A stretch of 64,000 nucleotides of DNA from an uncultured Bacteroidales bacterium. GTDB lineage: Bacteria > Bacteroidota > Bacteroidia > Bacteroidales > UBA932. The translations under genes and the position numbers were made by a program. Location of the stretch: positions 1 through 64,000 of the forward strand of contig CAKVAS010000004.1 in assembly GCA_934725015.1 (NCBI GenBank), in the 5' to 3' direction. Of the stretch, positions 9,176-15,830 are shown in pieces; position 1 is the first letter of the stretch; every line of letters starts with the position of its first letter. The notes under the pieces were generated by a model that worked only from the letters and a program-made list of their open reading frames with translations, searched no databases and was not told the origin of the DNA.

Positions 9176-9183
9176 TATATTTG
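9176..9183 (+). promoter_or_regulatory. -7 promoter element of the first DUF4143 ATPase
   Basis: TATATTTG fits the consensus and lies 25 nt upstream of ATG 9208. It excludes the longer open frame starting at 9067, whose first codons would lie upstream of the transcript start. Confidence 0.7.
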
Positions 9184-9207
9184 TCGAAAAATGAACACGA
9201 TGCGGTT

Positions 9208-10491
9208 ATGAAGGATTATAAACATCGGATAATGGATGCTTTGCTTGAGAGAAAACTTCAGGCAAAGGGAGCTGTTGTGATAGAAGGACCGAAATGGTGC
9301 GGTAAAACGACAACTGCCGGAGAAGTCGCCGCCAGCAAAGTTATGCTTGCCAGAAAAGATGTCAAGGAGCAGTTCAGAAGTCTTTTAGAAATAGATTCTG
9401 ATGCGGCTCTTGGGGGAGAAACTCCGATGCTTATAGACGAGTGGCAGACGGTTCCGACACTATGGGATTCCGTGCGTTGCATTGTCGATGAACGTCAAAT
9501 GACCGGGCAATTCATCTTGACAGGCTCTGCCGTTCCTGACAAAGAAGCGGAGGCGGAGATTGAACATTCGGGAACCGGGCGGTTCGCGTGGTTGACGATG
9601 CGTCCTATGACGTTGTTTGAATCCGGCGAGTCCAATGGAAGTGTCAGCCTGTCGGAATTATTTTTGTCGCCCGACAAGATTCTTGCAAAAAATGATTTGA
9701 AACTCAAGGACATCGCATTCCTGATATGCAGAGGCGGTTGGCCGATGGCAGTAGGACTTGCGGATGATGTGGCTCTTGAACAGGCTTTCGATTATTACGA
9801 TGCTGTCACAAAAGAGGACATTTCAAAAGTCGATGGGGTAAAAAGGGCTTCCGAAAGAGTCAAGCGGCTGATGCGTTCATACGCTCGTCATCAAGGAACC
9901 CAAGCGTCCATCGCTACATTGCGCGATGATTTGAAGAATAATGATTCCTCGACTCTTGACGACAGCACCATATACGCCTATCTGGACGCGCTTCGGAAGA
10001 TATTCGTAATTGAGGATATGCCGGCCTGGAATCCTAACCTTCGTTCGAAGACCGCGATACGCACGGCCGACACCCGATATTTTGTTGACCCGTCCATTGC
10101 CACGGCTGCACTCGAACTTGGACCGGCCGACTTGATGCATGATCTTAACACAATGGGACTCCTCTTTGAGACATTGTGCGTAAGAGACTTGAGGGTTTTT
10201 GCCGAGTCCCTGAACGGAAATGTGTATCATTATCGCGACAAGAACGGTTTGGAATGTGACGCCGTGGTACACTTGCGGGGAGGACACTACGGGCTTGTGG
10301 AGATTAAACTTGGCGGAAAATCGTTAATTGACGACGGGGCTGCAACGTTGACAGCTTTGTCTAATCAGATTGATACGACAAGAATGAAAGCACCCGCGTT
10401 CAAAATGATTCTTACCGCCACAGGGGATTACGCATACCGTCGCCCGGAAGATGGCGTATATGTAGTCCCGATTGGATGCCTGCGGCCGTAA
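9208..10491 (+). CDS. AAA_14/DUF4143 ATPase with PD-(D/E)XK-like C-terminus
   Basis: Residues 27-34 (GPKWCGKT) are Walker A and LIDEW at 75-79 is Walker B. FILTGSAVPD is the sensor-like strand, and the winged-helix DUF4143 region follows. The C-terminus has D351...E365-I-K367 (CDAVV, then GLVEIKLGGK), the pattern of a PD-(D/E)XK nuclease fold. These ATPases are frequent single accessory genes in Bacteroidetes and their role is unproven. The start is set by the promoter at 9176. Direct repeats precede the promoter, and HigBA lies downstream on the other strand. Confidence 0.88.
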   Translation: MKDYKHRIMDALLERKLQAKGAVVIEGPKWCGKTTTAGEVAASKVMLARKDVKEQFRSLLEIDSDAALGGETPMLIDEWQTVPTLWDSVRCIVDERQMTGQFILTGSAVPDKEAEAEIEHSGTGRFAWLTMRPMTLFESGESNGSVSLSELFLSPDKILAKNDLKLKDIAFLICRGGWPMAVGLADDVALEQAFDYYDAVTKEDISKVDGVKRASERVKRLMRSYARHQGTQASIATLRDDLKNNDSSTLDDSTIYAYLDALRKIFVIEDMPAWNPNLRSKTAIRTADTRYFVDPSIATAALELGPADLMHDLNTMGLLFETLCVRDLRVFAESLNGNVYHYRDKNGLECDAVVHLRGGHYGLVEIKLGGKSLIDDGAATLTALSNQIDTTRMKAPAFKMILTATGDYAYRRPEDGVYVVPIGCLRP

Positions 10492-10530
10492 GTATCTGTG
10501 TCTGTGTCTCTGCTTCTCACCAATAATGTT

Positions 10531-10896
10531 CTAGATTCCCAGCACGATGTTGGCATCAATGCCAAGTTCGGTGCTGATTTTTCGCGCGACTTTCAATGTC
10601 GGCTCGCTTCTTCCTGAGAAATAGTCGCTTATGCGCGATGGACTGACACCGAGCAATTCTGAAAGTTTCGTCTGGTTCAGTCCCATCTCGAACATCCGGA
10701 GTTTTATCACATCAATGAGTGACGGGGACTCTATCGTGTAGTTCCGCTCTTCATATTCTTCGACCAATTCGGACAGGAGTTCCAGTTCAATGAGATTCTT
10801 GTCCGATTTTGGCGTGTTGTCGTCAACTAAAGGCAAAAGTTCGTCAATTCTTGCCATTGCTGCATTATATGCAACTTTATTTTCAATCTTTGCCAT
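10531..10896 (-). CDS. higA: HigA-type antitoxin, XRE helix-turn-helix
   Basis: A 121-residue protein with an N-terminal helical toxin-neutralising region and a C-terminal HTH (LNQTKLSELLGVSPSRISDY, SGRSEPTLKVARKISTELGI). It follows the toxin gene by 4 nt, the toxin-first order typical of higBA. By family analogy it binds HigB and represses the promoter at 11213-11243. Confidence 0.9.
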   Translation of the reverse strand: MAKIENKVAYNAAMARIDELLPLVDDNTPKSDKNLIELELLSELVEEYEERNYTIESPSLIDVIKLRMFEMGLNQTKLSELLGVSPSRISDYFSGRSEPTLKVARKISTELGIDANIVLGI

Positions 10897-10900
10897 GCTT

Positions 10901-11194
10901 CTAAATATTTGTTACATCTATCCTTTCATATTCTGAGTGTGTCCCGATGAAACGGATGAACACCGTCCGGATTGTAAATTTTATCACAGCGATAAGCCTG
11001 TGGTTGTTCCATCGGATATTGAATACATAATGTTGGTTTCCAACGCTGTCCACACTGTTGAACGAACTTCTTATGTCGGCGAAACACGCCCATTCTGCTC
11101 GCCTTGTCTTTGCAAACCATTCTTCCAACGCTATTTGTGCGTCCGGATGTTCTGTGTAATATTCTACAATTTTAGATCTCGCGATGATTCTCAT
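10901..11194 (-). CDS. higB: HigB-type mRNA interferase toxin
   Basis: A 97-residue RelE-superfamily HigB. It shows MRIIARSKIVEYYTEHPDA, then AEWACFADIRSSFNSVD, and YVFNIRWNNHRLIAVIKF, with the conserved RFIGTHSEYERID C-terminus. The family cleaves mRNA at the ribosome. An upstream in-frame TTG at 11215 lies inside the promoter, so ATG 11194 is the start, leaving a leader of about 12 nt. Confidence 0.92.
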   Translation of the reverse strand: MRIIARSKIVEYYTEHPDAQIALEEWFAKTRRAEWACFADIRSSFNSVDSVGNQHYVFNIRWNNHRLIAVIKFTIRTVFIRFIGTHSEYERIDVTNI

Positions 11195-11212
11195 ATCCTG
11201 ATGTATTTGACG

Positions 11213-11243
11213 CAAATATAGGTATTTTGTAAATCAAAACAAA
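11213..11243 (-). promoter_or_regulatory. higBA promoter
   Basis: Read on the minus strand: TTTG (11240-11243), a 19-nt spacer, and TATATTTG (11213-11220). This is a canonical Bacteroidetes promoter. The predicted start is near 11206, 12 nt before the higB ATG. Confidence 0.8.
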
Positions 11244-11651
11244 TTTTTGAAAAACAAAATCGCTCGTGAGGGCAAATTTCTGATGTATGTGTGAGAAATA
11301 GTCGGTAAAACAGTCGAAATTCGCGGTGCAATATCCCATAAACCGAAAACATTTTCTGTCTTTGCCGCGTCATCGAAGGGTGACGGACATATTGATGAAA
11401 GTGTTTGGCTTTTATCCTGTACTGGGAATCTGGTAAATTCAAAAAAGGAACAGGGAATAAGGCATTCACTCTTCACCTTGTATCACTGTGAGTTATCGTC
11501 AGGTAATCGCATATACGGGTGTGGGGTATTGCGCGGTTTATCTGTTCTTTGGCTTACCAGAGCCCCCGGTACGATAGGCTTCGACTCCACACTTTCTTTT
11601 TGAGTTAGTCATCCGCCTTGGGGTCTGGCGGAGAAGTTGAGGAATCAACAA
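11244..11651 (+). other. 408-nt intergenic region with a structured leader before the FISUMP lipoprotein
   Basis: No credible gene lies here. From about 11460 the sequence becomes GC-richer and foldable. GTGTGGGG (11519-11526) pairs with CTCCACAC (11585-11592, one wobble) around a 58-nt interior. TCCGCC (11612-11617) pairs with GGCGGA (11627-11632) just 19 nt before the ATG at 11652. It could be a 5' UTR structure, a riboregulator, or a conserved element carried with the lipoprotein gene. No clear TAnnTTTG box was found upstream on this strand. Confidence 0.45.
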
Positions 11652-12206
11652 ATGAAAAAATCTGTTTTTATTCTGAGCTGCAGCATTGTTGCAGTCTCAT
11701 TGGTCTCGTGCACAAAGAGTGAGAGTGCATGGGAGACTTCCTACGGAAGGAAATCCTACATCGAAATCGGTGGTGTTAAATGGGCCACGACGAATGTTGG
11801 AGCGACGAAGGACAATCCTTATGGCAATCTTTACACCTACGAGCAGGCTCTCAGTGCTTGCCCTGACGGTTGGAGACTTCCTACAGGTGATGAACTTGAG
11901 CTGTTGTCGCTGTTTCATTCTGTGCCGGTAAGTTATGACGGCATGAATGGCAGATGGTTTTCTGGTTCTACACTATACAAGGATGGCGTTGATGCAGTTT
12001 TTCTCCCCATGGCAGGTCGCGATATGCGCGACGGCAAGGAGCAATATATAGGGGAAAGAACTGGTGAACTCGGCTATTATTGGTCGTGCTCTGATGGCCG
12101 TCAAAACAATCTGGTTATCAGCCTGAGATTCAATGGTTCAGAAGTGTACATAGACTACTACGATGCTACTTATTACGCCCATTCCGTCCGTTGTGTCAAA
12201 GACTGA
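11652..12206 (+). CDS. FISUMP-domain lipoprotein
   Basis: The signal peptide MKKSVFILSCSIVAVSLVSC ends in a lipobox Cys at residue 20, so it should be exported and lipidated. The mature part matches the 'Fibrobacter succinogenes major paralogous' pattern. It shows IGGVKWATTNVGA, then YTYEQALSACPDGWRLPTGD, GYYWSCS, and the terminal YAHSVRCVKD. The function of this surface family is unknown. ATG 11652 gives the proper signal peptide, and an upstream in-frame codon at 11637 does not. Confidence 0.85.
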   Translation: MKKSVFILSCSIVAVSLVSCTKSESAWETSYGRKSYIEIGGVKWATTNVGATKDNPYGNLYTYEQALSACPDGWRLPTGDELELLSLFHSVPVSYDGMNGRWFSGSTLYKDGVDAVFLPMAGRDMRDGKEQYIGERTGELGYYWSCSDGRQNNLVISLRFNGSEVYIDYYDATYYAHSVRCVKD

Positions 12207-12244
12207 CATATAACTCATTTATTCACAATTTAATTCAATTTATT

Positions 12245-12424
12245 ATGGTACAAAAAATTACATGTAAGGTAAACCCCAAGACCGTCAATGCAGAAAAATT
12301 TGCTGCAATGGTTAAAGCACTGATTGAACTTGGCGTTTTCGTTAGTTCGGAAATTATGTATGATGACTCGGATGAAAATTTGTCAGCCAAGGTCAAGGAA
12401 ATCACTGGAGCATACTTGAAATAG
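12245..12424 (+). CDS. Small 59-residue hypothetical protein
   Basis: MVQKITCKVNPKTVNAEKFA, followed by a helix-forming stretch and KVKEITGAYLK. No signal peptide or known domain. It lies 38 nt after the FISUMP gene and just before a strong terminator, so it probably ends that operon. ATG 12245 is preferred over in-frame codons inside the FISUMP gene. Confidence 0.6.
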   Translation: MVQKITCKVNPKTVNAEKFAAMVKALIELGVFVSSEIMYDDSDENLSAKVKEITGAYLK

Positions 12425-12530
12425 GGTACGCACCCTATAAGCAGTCGCAGAATCTTACCGCGTTTAACCGGTAAGAAAAAAGATTAACTTAAGAGATCGG
12501 GGAGGGTGGATTTGTCCGCCCTCCCTTTTT
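12421..12530 (+). terminator. Three hairpins ending in a Rho-independent terminator
   Basis: ATAGGGT/ACCCTAT (12421-12438) overlaps the stop codon of the small gene. CTTACCG (12454-12460) pairs with CGGTAAG (12469-12475). GGGAGGGTGGA (12500-12510) pairs with TCCGCCCTCCC (12515-12525, one wobble), followed by five T. The last is a strong intrinsic terminator. Confidence 0.85.
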
Positions 12531-12585
12531 GTTGGCGGGCAGAAGTTTTCTGTGCCTTTTCGCGTCCGGTACAACCTTTTTCGTG

Positions 12586-12665
12586 ATTCGTCCGAATTTG
12601 TGTATATTTGTAGCGCGTATTCGTCCGAATTTATGTTGTTTTGGGCCATATATTCGTCGGAATTT
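12586..12665 (+). repeat. Triple palindrome at 33-nt spacing over the promoter of a DUF4143 ATPase
   Basis: ATTCGTCCGAATTT occurs at 12586-12599 and 12619-12632, and ATTCGTCGGAATTT at 12652-12665. The starts are exactly 33 nt apart. Each is a near-palindrome (ATTCG..CGAAT). The first lies in the spacer upstream of the -7 box, the second straddles the predicted start site, and the third is in the leader. This looks like an operator array, possibly autoregulatory. Confidence 0.9.
12603..12610 (+). promoter_or_regulatory. -7 element of the second DUF4143 ATPase
   Basis: TATATTTG, 62 nt upstream of ATG 12673 and between the first two palindromes. It rules out the longer open frame that starts at 12529. 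Confidence 0.65.
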
Positions 12666-12672
12666 TTGTGGT

Positions 12673-13983
12673 ATGAAAAGAGAAGTATATGCAGAACTGC
12701 TTGAGTGGCAATCTCGTAGAGACCATAAGCCGCTTGTTCTTGATGGGGCGCGTCAAGTTGGCAAGACATACATACTAAAAGAGTTTGGGGCAAAAGAGTA
12801 TAGAGGTGTCGCTTATGTCAATCTGGACAAGGATGCTGTTGCCAGAAGCGTCTTTGAGCCGGATCACGATATACACCGTATAGTCCGCACTCTTTCAGCC
12901 CACACGGGCGTGGATATTGTTCCCAAAGATACGCTCATTATAATTGATGAAATTCAGGAAAGTAGTGCCGCTTTGGGATGTCTCAAATATTTTAAGGAGG
13001 ACTTTCCGGAGTATGATGTGGCTGTGGCAGGCTCTCTCCTTGGAATCTCAATGCATGAAGATCAGTCTTTTCCCGTCGGTATGGTTGAAGTTGTGCGGAT
13101 GTTTCCGATGTCTCTGCACGAGTTTCTGGATGCCACCGGCAATGAAAAACTGACTCAACTGTTGCTCTCTTGTGATTGGGAGGCCGTGAATGCTCTCAGT
13201 CAGAAGTATATTGACTTGCTGCGCCAATACTATTATGTGGGTGGTATGCCCGAGGCCGTGGCCAGTTACATTGAAGGAAAGGGACTGAATGCAGTCCGCA
13301 AGATTCACAAGGATATCCTCTCCGGCTACCGCAGGGATTTCTCCAAGCATGCGCCTAAGAATGAGGTGTCTCGTATTGAACTGGTTTGGGATTCTCTTCC
13401 GTCTCATCTCGCCAAAGAGAACAAGAAGTTCATCTATGGGGCCGTTCGTAAAGGTGCCAGAGCGAAGGATTTTGAAGTTGCCATCACTTGGCTCAAGGAT
13501 GCCGGATTGATTTACAAGGTTCATCGGGTAAGCAAGATTGAGTATCCTTTGAAGTTCTATGAAGATTTCGATGTATTCAAGATTTTCCCTTTGGACATTG
13601 GCCTTCTGGGGGCAATGGCCGGGGTGCCCGCAGCGATGATGCTGGTTGGTGACAATATATTCAAAGAATTCAAAGGCGCGTTTACGGAATGCTATGTAAA
13701 TGAGCAGCTCGCCCGTATTCAGATTCCGACATTCTACCATTCGTCCAATGAGTCGGAATGCGAGATAGACTTTGCTGTCCAGACGGAAAGGCGTGTTATT
13801 CCCATCGAGGCGAAGGCCGAAGAAAATGTCAAATCCAAATCCCTCAGGACCTACATTGATGAACATCCGAACCTGAAAGGTCTTCGAGTCTCGATGCTGA
13901 ACTACCTTGACCAAGGCTGGATGGAAAATCTGCCGCTTTACGCGGTTGAAGGTTATCTTCGAGCTGAAGGGTTACCGCATTAA
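12673..13983 (+). CDS. AAA_14/DUF4143 ATPase with PD-(D/E)XK-like C-terminus
   Basis: Walker A is GARQVGKT at residues 25-32, Walker B LIIIDEIQ at about 88-95, and the sensor-like strand VAVAGSLLGI. Next come FPMSLHEFLDA and the DUF4143 winged-helix region with YYYVGGMPEAV. The C-terminus has D366...E379-A-K381 (CEIDFAV, then IPIEAKAEE), fitting a nuclease-like fold. Its only clear similarity to the ATPase at 9208 is family-level. It lies under an unusual operator-like array and converges with the MBL hydrolase. Biological role unknown. Confidence 0.9.
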   Translation: MKREVYAELLEWQSRRDHKPLVLDGARQVGKTYILKEFGAKEYRGVAYVNLDKDAVARSVFEPDHDIHRIVRTLSAHTGVDIVPKDTLIIIDEIQESSAALGCLKYFKEDFPEYDVAVAGSLLGISMHEDQSFPVGMVEVVRMFPMSLHEFLDATGNEKLTQLLLSCDWEAVNALSQKYIDLLRQYYYVGGMPEAVASYIEGKGLNAVRKIHKDILSGYRRDFSKHAPKNEVSRIELVWDSLPSHLAKENKKFIYGAVRKGARAKDFEVAITWLKDAGLIYKVHRVSKIEYPLKFYEDFDVFKIFPLDIGLLGAMAGVPAAMMLVGDNIFKEFKGAFTECYVNEQLARIQIPTFYHSSNESECEIDFAVQTERRVIPIEAKAEENVKSKSLRTYIDEHPNLKGLRVSMLNYLDQGWMENLPLYAVEGYLRAEGLPH

Positions 13984-14070
13984 GTGTTCTTTATAAAACC
14001 GTGCCTGCTTTATAAAGTCTGTTTGATAAAAATAATTCGACTCTTCAAAAAGTTACGATTTGTGCACTTT

Positions 14071-14931
14071 TCACTCCTCGTAAGGCTCGTTGAAGGGCTG
14101 GAGGAAGGGGTTTTTGGTGCGCTCGTCGGCGATGGTTGTGGAGGGACCGTGGCCGGGGAGGACGTCGAGGTCGCCGGGGAGGCGGAGGATCTTTGTGAAG
14201 ATGCCCTGCATGAGGGCGGTGTAGTCGCCGCCGGGGAGGTCGCTGCGGCCTATGCAGCCGGCAAAGAGCGTGTCGCCGCTGAAGAGGACCTTCCAGCTGT
14301 CCTCAATCTTGCTGTTCTCAATCTTTGCGTATTCGGGACTCTCGGAAACATGGGGCGCGGACGGGGACATTTCTTCTTTCTTGGATATATCTTCTTTCTT
14401 GACGGCCGTTTTTCTGAACTCGCGGCACAGGTAGCTGACGCCTCCTGCCGTATGTCCCGGAGTGAACAGAACCTTGAATTCAAGACCGCTCTCAGGAATG
14501 CCTGCACCGTTTGCTCCGTCGCCGCTTTCTTCCCCTGCATTGAGCACGGCGGCGCCTTCCTCCGGGACGAGAATCCTGTCCCCGTCCTCAATCAGGACAA
14601 TCCGTGACGAGAAATCTTCGACGTCGTTGTGCCCCACATTGAAGCACAGCGCGTGAAGCGCCCCGAGCGTAACCTCCTCGCCCTTGTTCATATAGACAGG
14701 ACTCCCGAATTCCTCGCAGAGACGGTGCACTCCATATACATGGTCCGGATGCGCGTGCGTCAGCAATATCCCCGAAGGCCGGAGCCCGTTTTCCTTCAGG
14801 GCCTTATGAAGCGCGTCGAACTCTTCCTCGCAGTCGAATCCGGGGTCGATGACGACACAGGCGTTTCCGGCCCACACGAGGTAGGAGAGTTCCTCAAAAG
14901 CGTTGCAGCGAAATTTTTTAATCCGTATCAT
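14071..14931 (-). CDS. MBL-fold metallo-hydrolase (glyoxalase II-like)
   Basis: The zinc-binding motif is THAHPDHVYG, followed by later ligands in FTPGHTAGGVSYL and LFSGDTLFAGCIGRSD, then VLPGHGPSTTI. This is the pattern of hydroxyacylglutathione-hydrolase-like proteins, but the physiological thioester is unknown. Two low-complexity segments (around GEESGDGANGAGIPESG and VKKEDISKKEEMSPSAPHVS) are inserted between metal motifs. ATG 14931 (MIRIKKF) matches the usual family start; an in-frame ATG at 14946 is also possible. Confidence 0.85.
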   Translation of the reverse strand: MIRIKKFRCNAFEELSYLVWAGNACVVIDPGFDCEEEFDALHKALKENGLRPSGILLTHAHPDHVYGVHRLCEEFGSPVYMNKGEEVTLGALHALCFNVGHNDVEDFSSRIVLIEDGDRILVPEEGAAVLNAGEESGDGANGAGIPESGLEFKVLFTPGHTAGGVSYLCREFRKTAVKKEDISKKEEMSPSAPHVSESPEYAKIENSKIEDSWKVLFSGDTLFAGCIGRSDLPGGDYTALMQGIFTKILRLPGDLDVLPGHGPSTTIADERTKNPFLQPFNEPYEE

Positions 14932-14999
14932 ATAATATATTTTCATTCACTTTTCCGGCATATCCTCTGCCGTTCGGAGAGAATTTTCCCATTTTGACG

Positions 15000-15028
15000 C
15001 AAAAATACGAAAGTAATTGCTAACTTTG
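15000..15028. promoter_or_regulatory. Divergent promoters for the MBL hydrolase and the deoxynucleoside kinase
   Basis: On the minus strand TATTTTTG (15000-15007) faces the MBL gene. On the plus strand TAACTTTG (15021-15028) faces the kinase, with TTTG at 14993-14996 upstream of it. The two boxes are 13 nt apart, so the promoters overlap. Confidence 0.6.
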
Positions 15029-15102
15029 TTCGATTATATGCACAAAAAATGCGGATTACAAACGCAGAAATTGTAGATGACAAACGCTAAAATTAGATAG
15101 AA

Positions 15103-15717
15103 ATGCATGTAGCAATCGCCGGAAACATCGGCAGCGGGAAGACGACGCTCACCAGGATGCTGGCGGCCAAATACGGCTGGAAGCCAAGGTTTGAGTCTGT
15201 CGACTATAATCCGTATCTCGCTGATTTTTATGAGGATATGGAACGATGGTCCTTTAATCTTCAGATATATTTCCTCAACAAGAGGTTCAAGGACGTCGTC
15301 GAAATCTCCAAGAGCAAGGACGTCATAATCCAGGACAGGACGATTTACGAGGACGCGAGAATCTTCGCCCCGAACCTTCACGGGATGGGACTGATGACGA
15401 CGAGGGATTTCGAGAACTATTCGGACCTTTTCGACCTCATGATGTCGCTCGTGAACCCGCCGGATTTGCTGATTTACCTGCGTTCGTCGATTCCGAACCT
15501 TGTGAGCCAGATTCAGAAGAGGGGGCGCGAGTACGAGAAGAGCATCCGCATCGACTACATAACCGGCCTCAACGAAAGATACGAGAACTGGATCAAGGAC
15601 TACAGGAGCCGTCTGCTCATCCTTGACGTCGATCGCCTGAAGTTCGAGAACAATCCCGAGGATTTCAGCGAGATTTGTGACAAGATAGACGCCGAACTTT
15701 TCGGCCTTTTCAAATAA
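15103..15717 (+). CDS. Deoxynucleoside kinase (dNK family)
   Basis: Phosphorylates a deoxynucleoside in the salvage pathway. The P-loop GNIGSGKTT is at residues 7-15. IIQDRTIYEDARIFA carries the DR/E catalytic region, and RGREYEKSIRIDYITGLNERYENWI is the Arg-rich LID. At 204 residues it is normal for Bacteroidetes dNKs, usually annotated as deoxyadenosine/deoxyguanosine-type. The base preference cannot be decided from motifs alone. Confidence 0.9.
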   Translation: MHVAIAGNIGSGKTTLTRMLAAKYGWKPRFESVDYNPYLADFYEDMERWSFNLQIYFLNKRFKDVVEISKSKDVIIQDRTIYEDARIFAPNLHGMGLMTTRDFENYSDLFDLMMSLVNPPDLLIYLRSSIPNLVSQIQKRGREYEKSIRIDYITGLNERYENWIKDYRSRLLILDVDRLKFENNPEDFSEICDKIDAELFGLFK

Positions 15718-15728
15718 TGTAAGGATTT

Positions 15729-15766
15729 TCCGGAGCCTTTCCCCTGCCGGGGCATGAGGTTCCGGA
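15729..15766 (+). other. Hairpin in the leader of the acyl-CoA synthetase gene
   Basis: TCCGGA (15729-15734) pairs with TCCGGA (15761-15766). An inner CCCC (15741-15744) pairs with GGGG (15749-15752). There is no T-run. It lies in the 113-nt gap between the kinase and acyl-CoA synthetase genes and may attenuate or stabilise the transcript. Confidence 0.35.
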
Positions 15767-15830
15767 CATTTGTTTAACCGGGAAGCCCGCGACTGTGTGT
15801 TCCACGGAGTTTCCCATAAACCCCTAAATT

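Noticed and set aside
9067..9207. Longer N-terminus for the first DUF4143 ATPase
   Set aside because: The extra codons lie within the 23-nt repeats and upstream of the -7 box; the family N-terminus starts at 9208.
11191..11476. Small minus-strand frames upstream of higB
   Set aside because: They overlap the higBA promoter and show no similarity or start context; the stretch is better read as intergenic.
15718..15830. Known riboswitch upstream of the acyl-CoA synthetase
   Set aside because: A hairpin is present but none of the conserved cores I know (cobalamin, TPP, SAM, FMN) could be recognised.
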